Part shown: in pieces, positions 1 to 6,326 of the stretch
Position numbering within the stretch: the stretch's first letter is position 1
How the letters are laid out: every line of letters begins with the position of its first letter
Assembly (NCBI GenBank): GCA_002428455.1
Contig: DIWL01000019.1
Coordinates: 378 to 13,323 of the forward strand
DNA length: 12,946 nt
Reading direction: 5' to 3'
DNA from: Anaerolineaceae bacterium UBA6107
Lineage (GTDB): Bacteria > Chloroflexota > Anaerolineae > Anaerolineales > Anaerolineaceae
Notes under the pieces: generated by a model
The model's input: only the letters and a program-made list of their open reading frames with translations
What the model was told of the DNA's origin: nothing
Databases searched by the model: none
Position numbers and translations under genes: made by a program

Positions 1-2
1 TG

Positions 3-251
3 GCGATTGGCGTTCATTGGGTCCACCTTGTGATAGGTCTCACGCTTTTGCATTTTTACCGCGTCGATCATCGGGGTCGGTTCAAAATCCGTTATCAGCA
101 GCAGGTGCTCTTCGAAAACACTGCCCGCAACATGGGCGACGCTCCGGAGTTCATCAAGATTCGCCACATTGGCAACTGCCTCAAGGCAGACCCTGCTTAC
201 GGCAAGGGTGTGGCTGATGCGATGGGAATTTCATTGGATAAAGTGAAGTAG
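3..251 (+). CDS. Catalase-like protein, C-terminal fragment
   Basis: The frame is open from the window edge to a TAG at 249-251. From about nt 96 the protein reads QQQVLFENTARNMGDAP and then continues through IKIRHIGNC and KADPAYGKGVADAMGI. This matches the C-terminal helical tail of monofunctional haem catalases, which convert hydrogen peroxide to water and oxygen. The haem-binding and catalytic parts would lie upstream, outside the window. Oddly, nt 3-95 in the same frame does not resemble the catalase stretch expected just before this tail (normally an acidic, DDY-type segment followed by an FRLM-type one), and neither other frame restores it. The gene may therefore be frameshifted, truncated or fused at its 3' end; a GTG at nt 30 is an unconvincing start. 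It is followed directly by an intrinsic terminator, as expected of a gene end. Identification of the tail is fairly firm; integrity of the gene is not. Confidence 0.7.
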   Translation, partial: AIGVHWVHLVIGLTLLHFYRVDHRGRFKIRYQQQVLFENTARNMGDAPEFIKIRHIGNCLKADPAYGKGVADAMGISLDKVK

Positions 252-269
252 GGTATTCACCCTGTACAC

Positions 270-303
270 AAAAAAGACAGTCATTCTCAGACTGTCTTTT
301 TTT
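270..303 (+). terminator. Intrinsic terminator after the catalase-like gene
   Basis: A perfect stem GACAGTC (276-282) / GACTGTC (290-296) with a 7-nt loop is flanked by an A-run (271-275) and followed by seven T (297-303), so the paired arms can extend to 12 bp. This is a classic Rho-independent terminator about 20 nt after the TAG at 251. Because it has A and T runs on both sides, it could also act on the minus strand. Confidence 0.9.
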
Positions 304-411
304 AATTGAGTATTCATTGGTCGTGATTTGATGAGTGCAGGTAATTCACTTCGAAAATTCATCATAGACTCCCGTGATCTCACACCGAAAGGTTGAAAGG
401 AAGAGGTGAGC

Positions 412-756
412 ATGTGCGATTTCATAAAAGGCATTGATCTATGCGAATCTTTTTTTCACGAGATCGCCAAACCGATCCTTGCCAGTGCATTCCCCTCTTT
501 ACGCTATTCCGCCGGCCTGATCGGGTACGGCTCGGATGTGCTTGGATACGATGATGCCATATCTACTGATCACATGTGGGGACCGCGCTTTCTTCTTTTC
601 CTTCCTGCAGATGATTTCGAGGCGACCAAAGCCAGTGTAGGCGCTGTTTTTTCCTCCCGGTTTCCATACCAGTACAAAGGCTATTCCGTTCACTTCAGCC
701 CTCCGGACGCGCAGGAATTCGGACGGAAATCAAATCAGGAAAGGTTGATCCTTTGA
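412..756 (+). CDS. DUF4037 protein, N-terminal part (split gene)
   Basis: This 114-residue reading frame carries the conserved start of DUF4037 proteins: an acidic helix with FFHEIAKPIL, then LIGYGSDVLGYDD, then STDHMWGPR, then LLFLPADDF. The GS-x-V-L-G-x-D pattern followed by D-H recalls the metal and nucleotide site of nucleotidyltransferase folds, but the function of the family is not established. I chose ATG 412 because AGGAAGAGG (398-406) lies 5 nt upstream; GTG 406 would sit inside that ribosome site. The family-like sequence fades after PPDAQEF near nt 715, and the frame ends at TGA 754-756. The rest of the domain continues in the next frame, so this is the first half of one ancestral gene. 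Confidence 0.75.
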   Translation: MCDFIKGIDLCESFFHEIAKPILASAFPSLRYSAGLIGYGSDVLGYDDAISTDHMWGPRFLLFLPADDFEATKASVGAVFSSRFPYQYKGYSVHFSPPDAQEFGRKSNQERLIL

Positions 757-1490
757 TCGAGTATCACACGCCATGCTCTTTTTTTGAGGAGTATCTCGAC
801 TGGAACCCCGACCTGGAGGTGAGCGTTCAACAATGGCTGGCCATTTCTGAACAACGTTTCTTAGGCGCCACATCCGGCCGGATCTTTCGCGATGATTTGG
901 GGATCGAGGAAAATCGGCGTAAATTGTCTTACTTTCCGCGTGATGTCTGGCTGTGGCTGATGGCCAGCCAGTGGAAGATGATCGCCGAAGGGGAGCCGTT
1001 TACCGGCAGATGCGGGTCTGTGGGAGATGAACTTGGGTCAAGGATCGTCGCCGCCCGCCAGGTGCAGCGGTTAATGCGTCTGTGCTTCCTGCAGGAAAAA
1101 CGTCACGCCCCGTACAGCAAATGGCTGGGCACCGCTTTCAGCCGGTTATCCATTGCTCCTCGATTAATCCCGGTGTTTGAACAGGTAATGAACGCGATTC
1201 ATTGGGTGGAGAGAGATGAATACCTCGGACAAGCCTACACAATCCTGGCGGAAAGCCACAACGTGCTAAGTCTGACGGAATACCTGTCTGTAGAAACCGC
1301 CCTCTTCTTCAACCGCCCTTTCCATATAAAATCCGGAGAAAAGTTTACCGCAGCCTTACGTAACGTGATTCAGGACCCCCTGTTAAAATCATTACCGCCG
1401 CTCGGTTCCGTCAGCCAATTGACCGATTCTGTCACAGTGTATGACGATGTTTTGTTAAGTAGAAAAATGGCTGTTTTATACCAACAATAA
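753..1490 (+). CDS. DUF4037 protein, C-terminal part (split gene)
   Basis: This 245-residue frame (TTG start) contains the remainder of a DUF4037 protein: IEYHTPCSFFEEYL, FRDDLGIEENRRKLSYFPRD, WLWLMASQW, GDELGSRIVAARQVQRLMRL, then APYSKWLGTAF, ending near LYQQ. The match begins before the TTG: the same frame read from about nt 726 gives EIKSGKVDPLIEYHT, which fits the family. This points to a frameshift near nt 710-730 rather than a clean gene boundary. On the other hand, TTG 753 overlaps the upstream TGA (TTGA), and an AGGAAAGG ribosome site (737-744) sits 8 nt before it, so separate, coupled translation is possible. The two parts together give about 360 residues, a normal length for the family. 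A sequencing error would explain everything equally well. Confidence 0.75.
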   Translation: MIEYHTPCSFFEEYLDWNPDLEVSVQQWLAISEQRFLGATSGRIFRDDLGIEENRRKLSYFPRDVWLWLMASQWKMIAEGEPFTGRCGSVGDELGSRIVAARQVQRLMRLCFLQEKRHAPYSKWLGTAFSRLSIAPRLIPVFEQVMNAIHWVERDEYLGQAYTILAESHNVLSLTEYLSVETALFFNRPFHIKSGEKFTAALRNVIQDPLLKSLPPLGSVSQLTDSVTVYDDVLLSRKMAVLYQQ

Positions 1491-1505
1491 GCTCTTCGAC
1501 AAATG

Positions 1506-1527
1506 GCGAGTTAAACGGTTAACTCGC
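1506..1527. terminator. Hairpin between convergent genes
   Basis: A perfect 9-bp inverted repeat, GCGAGTTAA (1506-1514) and TTAACTCGC (1519-1527), has an ACGG loop. It lies between the stops of the convergent DUF4037 and UPF0316 genes, where a shared transcript end is expected. There is no T-run on either side, so it is not a textbook intrinsic terminator; it may stabilise 3' ends or work with Rho. Confidence 0.45.
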
Positions 1528-1542
1528 ACTGCAATATCATAT

Positions 1543-2145
1543 TCACTTTGATTTGCGCCACAAGGATCCGCGGGTCTGCGCAACCATACCTGATGGGAAC
1601 ACGCCCTTCTCGGTGGATCGCACCTCTTCGATCGAAACAAAAGCATTCGGCATGAACTCATGGATGATCGCCAGCACCTGATCCACGTTTTTACGCTTGA
1701 CAACCGTGTAGATCAGGTTGACTTTCCCTTTGGTCCCTTCGCCTTCCACACGGGTAACACCAAACCCCGCTTTACTCAGTCGAGTGACCATTTCCACCGT
1801 ATCTTCCGCAGTGATCATGCGTAGAATATATGTCCCCAGTGCCAGTTTGTCCTCCAGCCACATCCCCACATAGTTGCCTGCCGCGAATCCGGCTGCATAA
1901 CCGATGTAGGCGGTGAAACTTTCCAGGTTTTGCACCAGCTGGCTGATGACCACAATCCAGATCAACACCTCAAAAAAGCCCAGCACCGGAGCCAGGTTGC
2001 GCTTACCGCGCGATACGAAAATAATGCGGATCGTCCCCAGGGTCACATCAAAGATCCTGGCGATGAAAATGATCAATGGCAGGATGACCCAGGCATACCA
2101 GTCAAAACCGTTGGTTGATAAATTTTCTAGAAATAATTCGGTCAT
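1543..2145 (-). CDS. UPF0316 membrane protein (DUF5698 + DUF2179)
   Basis: This 200-residue protein has three hydrophobic segments at about residues 17-34, 54-72 and 77-98. The first is followed by the motif FDVTLGTIRIIFVSRGKR typical of the DUF5698 half of UPF0316 proteins. Residues 105-180 form the soluble DUF2179 domain (LRMITAEDTVEMV, GFGVTRVEGEG, VNLIYTVVKRK). DUF2179 is also found at the C-terminus of the YitT family and is thought to have a ligand-binding fold; no substrate is known. The length is normal for the family. The start is well supported: GGAGG (2150-2154) lies 4 nt before the ATG on the minus strand. It is transcribed alone, convergent with the DUF4037 gene and divergent from the channel gene. 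The family call is firm; the function is unknown. Confidence 0.88.
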   Translation of the reverse strand: MTELFLENLSTNGFDWYAWVILPLIIFIARIFDVTLGTIRIIFVSRGKRNLAPVLGFFEVLIWIVVISQLVQNLESFTAYIGYAAGFAAGNYVGMWLEDKLALGTYILRMITAEDTVEMVTRLSKAGFGVTRVEGEGTKGKVNLIYTVVKRKNVDQVLAIIHEFMPNAFVSIEEVRSTEKGVFPSGMVAQTRGSLWRKSK

Positions 2146-2173
2146 TAGTCCTCCATTAACACAATCCTATTAA

Positions 2174-2201
2174 TTGAGAAGTATTCACAAGTGAGTATAA
2201 C
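2174..2201 (+). promoter_or_regulatory. Candidate sigma-70-type promoter for the channel gene
   Basis: TTGAGA (2174-2179) and TATAAC (2196-2201) are separated by 16 nt in the divergent gap between the UPF0316 and channel genes. Each box has at most one or two mismatches to consensus. Transcription would begin near 2208, leaving a leader of about 80 nt before ATG 2289. Confidence 0.4.
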
Positions 2202-2288
2202 AAATAAATCCCGACGATATAGATACAGACAGATGCGAGTCGTTTTTTGGGGCCTCACTTCTTGATGTCCGCTATAATTGAGGTGATC

Positions 2289-2981
2289 ATGAGCCTACAA
2301 TCAAAATACAGCAATCTCAGGAAGGAATTGCTCAGTCATCACCCTTCCGCGTTCCTGCTGGCCGCGCAATTCGTCCTGCTTTTGCTCTACGCGGTCTTTG
2401 ATGGCAGTGAAGGTCATCGCCTGCTGATCAGTGCTTTTGGTCTGGTGGTGCTATTGCTGGTATTGTGGGTGGTCACCAGCAGCACCAGGGTGCAATGGGC
2501 AGCCTGGATCATTGCGGTTCCTGCCATCCTGCTTTCATTGCTTGCGGCGATCTTCGATCATCCAACCTTGATCGCTCTGGCTTCTCTGCTCGAAGCCATC
2601 CTGTACTTCTACACAGCCGGCACTCTGATCGCTTACATGCTGGAGGATACCACGGTCACCACCGACGAGTTGTTCGCGGTGGGTGCCACTTTTACACTGC
2701 TCGCCTGGGGTTTTGCCCACGCCTATTACGTCAGCCTTATGTGGGATCCGGACAGTATTTTAAACACCTCTGCGCCGGGCCGCGCACCTACCTTCCTTGA
2801 GCTACTATTCCTCAGTTTTACCAACCTTTCTGCCACCGGGTTGGGCGACATCATGCCAATTTCTGCACCTGCCCGTGTGCTGGCCATGCTGGAGCAGTTC
2901 TTCGGGGTGGGCTATGTGGCCATGGTCGTCTCGCGTCTCATCGGACTGATGTCCACCATGCACAAGCGCCAAAAACAATAA
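2289..2981 (+). CDS. Six-TM ion-channel-like protein with GLGD pore motif
   Basis: The protein has 230 residues from ATG 2289, chosen because GAGG (2280-2283) sits 5 nt upstream; upstream in-frame TTG 2247 and ATG 2265 lack ribosome sites. Hydrophobic segments lie at about 21-38, 44-62, 69-89, 94-118, 128-150 and 197-221. Between the last two is a pore-loop-like region, FLELLFLSFTNLSATGLGDIMP (residues 169-190), followed by a Gly-containing inner helix (FFGVGYVAMVVSRLIGL). This matches the Ion_trans_2 (two-TM potassium channel) layout, where the filter is usually TVGYGD; here the equivalent stretch is ATGLGD, with Leu for Tyr and Ala for the first Thr. It resembles a channel by fold, but potassium selectivity cannot be assumed. 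No RCK/TrkA-N regulatory domain is attached; the C-terminus is a short basic tail (HKRQKQ). Confidence 0.78.
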   Translation: MSLQSKYSNLRKELLSHHPSAFLLAAQFVLLLLYAVFDGSEGHRLLISAFGLVVLLLVLWVVTSSTRVQWAAWIIAVPAILLSLLAAIFDHPTLIALASLLEAILYFYTAGTLIAYMLEDTTVTTDELFAVGATFTLLAWGFAHAYYVSLMWDPDSILNTSAPGRAPTFLELLFLSFTNLSATGLGDIMPISAPARVLAMLEQFFGVGYVAMVVSRLIGLMSTMHKRQKQ

Positions 2982-3023
2982 TTTCTCTGCTTATCATTGC
3001 AGAAGATTAGTTGGTAATGAAAA

Positions 3024-3056
3024 AATCGAGCAAACCTTTGGACAGTATGCTCGATT
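3024..3056 (+). terminator. Hairpin after the channel gene, possible terminator
   Basis: AATCGAGCA (3024-3032) pairs perfectly with TGCTCGATT (3048-3056) around a 15-nt loop, 43 nt after the channel stop codon. The A-run before it (3020-3025) and the weak CATTT after it allow terminator function, but the T-run is poor. Confidence is limited for that reason. Confidence 0.4.
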
Positions 3057-3085
3057 CATTTCCACCTGATGAGAGTCCACAATTG

Positions 3086-3379
3086 TTACTTGATCTTCTT
3101 GATTTGAAGGGTTAACCTGGAGTCCTTCATCATTTTCCGGTTTTTCCTAAGAGACCGAATGAGGGTTTTACAGATTCCCAATTCGCTGTGACGGATGAGC
3201 CATCGATTTACATCACCTTTGATATACCATTTTCGTAGTTCAAATTATCCATTGGTTGCGCGCGACACGGTAAAAAAACCTACCCAGAAGTCACCCTCGT
3301 CCTGATAGTTGGATTGCAGGCATTGCCTCGGGAACAACATCCAGGAAAGTGAGTGCACCAGATCGACTACCGGGTGTGA
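3086..3379 (-). pseudogene. Possible relict reading frame with one in-frame stop
   Basis: The gap 2982-3443 has no intact gene and is visibly richer in A+T than its neighbours. On the minus strand one frame is open for 294 nt except for a single TAA at 3245-3247. The upstream part includes LVHSLSWMLFPRQCLQSNYQ and GDFWVGFFTVSRATNG; the downstream part starts FELRKWYIKGDVNRWLIRH and ends in a basic stretch (SLRKNRKMMKDSRLTLQIKKIK). I recognise no family. Possible starts are GTG 3356-3358 and ATG 3338-3340 (minus strand), neither with a ribosome site. It lies downstream of, and in the same orientation as, the S66 peptidase gene. It could be a decayed small gene or simply chance. Confidence 0.22.
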
Positions 3380-3443
3380 TCATAACGGATGGAAATCCAA
3401 ACATCTTGAACTTTTTCGAACATTTGGTGAATCCTCTCACCTT

Positions 3444-4382
3444 TTACGTAACGCACGCCTCCAATATTTCCAGCGACTGGTCCCCTGTGTCCATACGCAC
3501 CAGCCCTCCCACCGGCAGGACGGTGTTTGGACAGTTGTGTCCGAAATCATTCACCTTGAGGATGGGAAATCCGTATCGCGCGCTCTTGCGTGCCAGAATC
3601 TCTTCCATGGGACTCACCATGCTGCCGCTCTTCTGCGCGCTATGTATGTACCCAACGATCACCCCATTGATCCGGTCGAACACCCCCTCACGTTGCAGTT
3701 CATCAAGATACGCCGCACATGCAGCGGGTGTGACCCGCAACCCTTCCATGAAGAGGATCGCGCCTGCCATGTCCGGAAAGTACGCGGTGCCGACCAATTT
3801 GAGCAGGCAGCGCAGGTTGCCCCCCAGCAGCCTGCCCTCCGCCCTGCCGGCGCGCACCACCAACCTCTCCCTGTACGCCGGTATGTCCCCGATCGCGCCT
3901 TCTACGAACCGGTCAATAAATTCGCTTCGATCATACTTCTGTGGTTTGCGGCCAAATCCCCAGACCACGTCGTTGCCGTGGAAGGTCACCAATCCGGTCT
4001 CCTGGTAAATGGCATTCAGCAACACCGTGATATCACTGATGCCGGTGAAGATCTTGGGATGCTGCCTTATGCAATTCCAATCAATGTAAGGCAGACATTC
4101 CTGGGCACTATCCCCGCCCTGTGAGCAAATGATCGCCTTCACCTCCGGGTCAGCAAACATGCGATTGAGATCCTCCGCTTTCTGCGCAGCAGTGGGAACC
4201 TCTCCGGACGGTGCGACGCGCACATGATTGCCCTCTCTGACAGCGAATCCCTGCCTTTCCAGCCAGGCAGCTCCCGCCGCGTAATGTACTTCCTGTTCTG
4301 CGTAGACTGGTTCTGAGGGTGATACGATCCCGATCACATCGCCTGGTTTCAATTTTTCTGGAAGTAAATTGCTGTTATGCAT
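3444..4382 (-). CDS. Peptidase S66 family (LD-carboxypeptidase / MccF-like)
   Basis: This is a 312-residue serine peptidase of family S66, which includes the murein-recycling LD-carboxypeptidase LdcA and the microcin C self-immunity protein MccF. The N-terminal domain opens with LKPGDVIGIVSPS (residues 11-23) and holds the nucleophile in CSQGGDSAQECLPYID, predicted Ser92. The C-terminal domain has GRLLGGNL (183-190), the predicted catalytic Glu213 in LFMEG, and the predicted His282 in DFGHNCPNTVLPVGG. All three triad positions are therefore present. The elongated loop and the GGDS...LPYIDW wording look closer to the MccF branch than to classical LdcA (GGYGS), so the substrate is uncertain. 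There is no signal peptide, so it should be cytoplasmic. The start has AAGGGA just upstream (4385-4390). It is divergent from the lipid kinase gene, with about 100 nt between them. Confidence 0.9.
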   Translation of the reverse strand: MHNSNLLPEKLKPGDVIGIVSPSEPVYAEQEVHYAAGAAWLERQGFAVREGNHVRVAPSGEVPTAAQKAEDLNRMFADPEVKAIICSQGGDSAQECLPYIDWNCIRQHPKIFTGISDITVLLNAIYQETGLVTFHGNDVVWGFGRKPQKYDRSEFIDRFVEGAIGDIPAYRERLVVRAGRAEGRLLGGNLRCLLKLVGTAYFPDMAGAILFMEGLRVTPAACAAYLDELQREGVFDRINGVIVGYIHSAQKSGSMVSPMEEILARKSARYGFPILKVNDFGHNCPNTVLPVGGLVRMDTGDQSLEILEACVT

Positions 4383-4452
4383 GGTCCCTTCATCCCGTTG
4401 TGGTCTTTCGCGCCTGTAGAAATACCATCTCTTAATCCATGTACATATCTCT

Positions 4453-4458
4453 TATAAT
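4453..4458 (+). promoter_or_regulatory. Candidate -10 box (TATAAT) for the lipid kinase gene
   Basis: A perfect TATAAT lies 28 nt before the TTG start of the lipid kinase, giving a leader of about 20 nt. I find no convincing -35 box at the usual spacing. The same arrangement recurs before the lipoprotein and ABC-F genes. Confidence 0.4.
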
Positions 4459-4486
4459 ACAACTAACGGAAGAATGCTGAGGGAGA

Positions 4487-5476
4487 TTGAAAACAAATCC
4501 AGCTCTGAATCCAACCGCGTTCATTGTGCTCAATCCGGTTGCCGGGCTCACCAACGCGCAAATATTACAGCGTCACATTGAGAACCGCTTTCACGCCTCT
4601 GGTTGGAACACGCGATTTCATGTCACTAGGGCTGAAGACACCATAGCTGCCCTGGTAAGAGAAGAATTGGCCAACGGCGTGGATCTGGTAGTGGCAGTGG
4701 GAGGTGACGGCACGATCGCGGCGGTATCCGGGGGTATGGTCAACTCATCTGTTCCGCTCGGCATCATCCCCACCGGAACATGGAACGCCATCGCGCGCAA
4801 TCTTGCCATCCCCTTCAACGTGGCGCGCGGCGTTAAAGTGATGACCGGACGCCACCACATCAAACAACTAGATCTGATGCAGGTGGGCGGTTCCTACCAG
4901 TCCATGAATCTCAGTATTGGCGTGAGTTCTTCTATGGTCGCCAGCACCGGGCGGACCGAAAAACGGCGCTGGGGAAACCTGGCTTATTTTTCAAATCTTT
5001 TCAAACAGATCTTTGGTCTCCAACAGCACCGTTATACCATCGTTGCCGATGGCAAGCGTTATCGCGGCCGCGCGGCTGAGATTTTCGTGGCCAATTATGG
5101 TGTGGTCGGGTTTAATGCGATCGAAGCCGCCCTGAACATTAAACCGGATGATGGCAGGGTGGATGTTTTGATCCTGCGCGCACGCACGATCTTTGATGTG
5201 CCGTCTTTGCTGTGGGAAATATTGATAAGGCGCCAGAAACGCACCCCCAAGTACCGCCAGATTTCGGCTGAAAAAACGCTGACCATAAATACCAGTCCTT
5301 CGGGGATTGTGCAGGCGGATGGCGACGTGATCGGTAAGACACCGGTATCGGTTAATGTGATGCCGCGTTGCGTGAAGGTGATCGTTCCCCAACCCAGGCC
5401 GATTACCCTTCCCCGACCAGCCAACCTGAACCTGCAGGAGATCATACCACCCAGGAAACCAGGCATAAATAGTTAA
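4487..5476 (+). CDS. Diacylglycerol kinase family lipid kinase
   Basis: This 329-residue protein belongs to the DAGK catalytic-domain family (DgkB, YegS, BmrU and sphingosine-kinase-like proteins), which phosphorylates a lipid hydroxyl with ATP. Visible motifs are IVLNPVAG (13-20), the nucleotide-binding AVGGDGTIAAVSGGM (70-84) and IIPTGTWNAIARNL (93-106). The C-terminal beta-sandwich part follows, including DLMQVGGSYQSMNLSIGV, GRVDVLILRA and, near the end, IVQADGDVIGKTPV, the usual closing motif. The length is typical. The start appears to be TTG 4487 with GAGG at 4479-4482; ATG 4474 is out of frame. It ends 3 nt from the stop of the convergent P-loop gene, with no clear terminator between them. 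The lipid acceptor cannot be told from sequence: diacylglycerol recycling, undecaprenol or another lipid are all possible. There is no signal peptide; the protein is probably peripheral on the cytoplasmic membrane face. Confidence 0.9.
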   Translation: MKTNPALNPTAFIVLNPVAGLTNAQILQRHIENRFHASGWNTRFHVTRAEDTIAALVREELANGVDLVVAVGGDGTIAAVSGGMVNSSVPLGIIPTGTWNAIARNLAIPFNVARGVKVMTGRHHIKQLDLMQVGGSYQSMNLSIGVSSSMVASTGRTEKRRWGNLAYFSNLFKQIFGLQQHRYTIVADGKRYRGRAAEIFVANYGVVGFNAIEAALNIKPDDGRVDVLILRARTIFDVPSLLWEILIRRQKRTPKYRQISAEKTLTINTSPSGIVQADGDVIGKTPVSVNVMPRCVKVIVPQPRPITLPRPANLNLQEIIPPRKPGINS

Positions 5477-5479
5477 GCT

Positions 5480-6208
5480 TTATTTTTGGCAATAGTGCTC
5501 CCACAGGGTAGTGGTTACAGTTTCAAGCCGCTCCCCAAGCGCTTCTCCGCGCCCGGTGGTCACGTCATCCGAGTTATCAAATACTGCGTAAGGCACCCTC
5601 TTCCCCTGGATGGACAGGTAGGCCGGGTTATCACGGCTCACTTCCTCCCAATCCGTATTGCGGTAGAGCCGTTCAAGCTTGTCATCCTCCAAACCATGCT
5701 CGAGGATGCTGTCCGGTCGATCCGGGTTAAAACGTTTGCGGTTCTTGCGCAGCGATTCCTCCCAGCTGACGTCCAGGTAGAGCACTGCCATCCTGTTCAC
5801 CACCTGCGGGGAGAGGTGGTCAAACGCGGAGCTGTAACCGCCGTGCTGGCTGCCGCGTGAAAACTCGATCAGCGTTGTAAATTCTTCAGCCAGTCCGGGC
5901 ACATCCCGCTGCCGTTTCTGGTACTCCAGGCAGATCCTTTCGATGAGTAGATCCCACAGGTAATCCCCGTTAAAATAACCGGCGGAATCAGTGTGCAGGC
6001 GGGGGTAGCCCATCTTTTCCAGTAACGCGTCCTCTTCAAACCATGTCCACAGCATCGGGAAGTCATCGATCTCCTCCAGCCTGCCCACGTGAAAACGCTC
6101 CCGGCGCTCCGGCAGATCGGTGCGTTTGAGGTAATCGATCACTTCGCTTTTTCCTGCTGCCGGTCTGGCGATCAGTACCAGGATCTCAAATATCTCCTTG
6201 CCTGCCAT
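5480..6208 (-). CDS. Unrecognised P-loop (kinase-like) protein
   Basis: I do not recognise a named family. The 242-residue protein starts with a beta strand and a P-loop, ILVLIARPAAGKSEVIDYL (residues 9-27), which suggests an ATP- or GTP-binding fold. The usual first Gly of GxxxxGKS is Ala14. A hydrophobic strand AVLYLDVSWEESL (141-153) could hold the acidic Walker B residue. It is followed by a charged region (RKNRKRF, 155-160; DRPDSILEHGLEDDKLERLY, 163-182) that resembles the lid of small-molecule or nucleoside kinases. SRGSQHGGYSSAFDHL (117-132) may be a substrate loop. The start is secure: AGGAGG (6214-6219 on the minus strand) sits 5 nt before the ATG. It is divergent from the MFS gene and convergent with the lipid kinase gene. 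It looks like a cytoplasmic phosphotransferase with unknown substrate. Confidence 0.7.
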   Translation of the reverse strand: MAGKEIFEILVLIARPAAGKSEVIDYLKRTDLPERRERFHVGRLEEIDDFPMLWTWFEEDALLEKMGYPRLHTDSAGYFNGDYLWDLLIERICLEYQKRQRDVPGLAEEFTTLIEFSRGSQHGGYSSAFDHLSPQVVNRMAVLYLDVSWEESLRKNRKRFNPDRPDSILEHGLEDDKLERLYRNTDWEEVSRDNPAYLSIQGKRVPYAVFDNSDDVTTGRGEALGERLETVTTTLWEHYCQK

Positions 6209-6326
6209 GTTAACCTCCTGTCAATATCGGTTTGATTGTGACGGAAAAGAGCATGCCTGTCAAGCCGGGCGCAGAGATGCGGGGGTTATAACCGTCTTCT
6301 ATCCGTGATGGGAGCAGTACGAAGCC

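Noticed and set aside
700..760. Programmed ribosomal frameshifting to join the two DUF4037 halves.
   Set aside because: There is no X-XXY-YYZ slippery heptamer near the required position and no strong downstream pseudoknot by eye. A mutation, a sequencing error or reinitiation at TTG 753 is simpler.
2273..2278. TATAAT just before the channel gene as its -10 box.
   Set aside because: It is only 10 nt before ATG 2289, so the transcript would start at about the ribosome site and exclude it. The TTGAGA/TATAAC pair at 2174-2201 fits better.
2247..2288. Longer N-terminus of the channel protein from TTG 2247 or ATG 2265.
   Set aside because: No ribosome site precedes either codon, whereas ATG 2289 has GAGG at good spacing and begins a typical basic N-terminus.
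3309..4124. A long plus-strand open frame of 271 codons opposite the S66 peptidase, and an overlapping 219-codon frame.
   Set aside because: Both are antisense shadows. The minus-strand frame has the complete S66 motif set, while the plus-strand translations show no domain and are rich in His, Pro and Arg as in typical reverse-complement translations.
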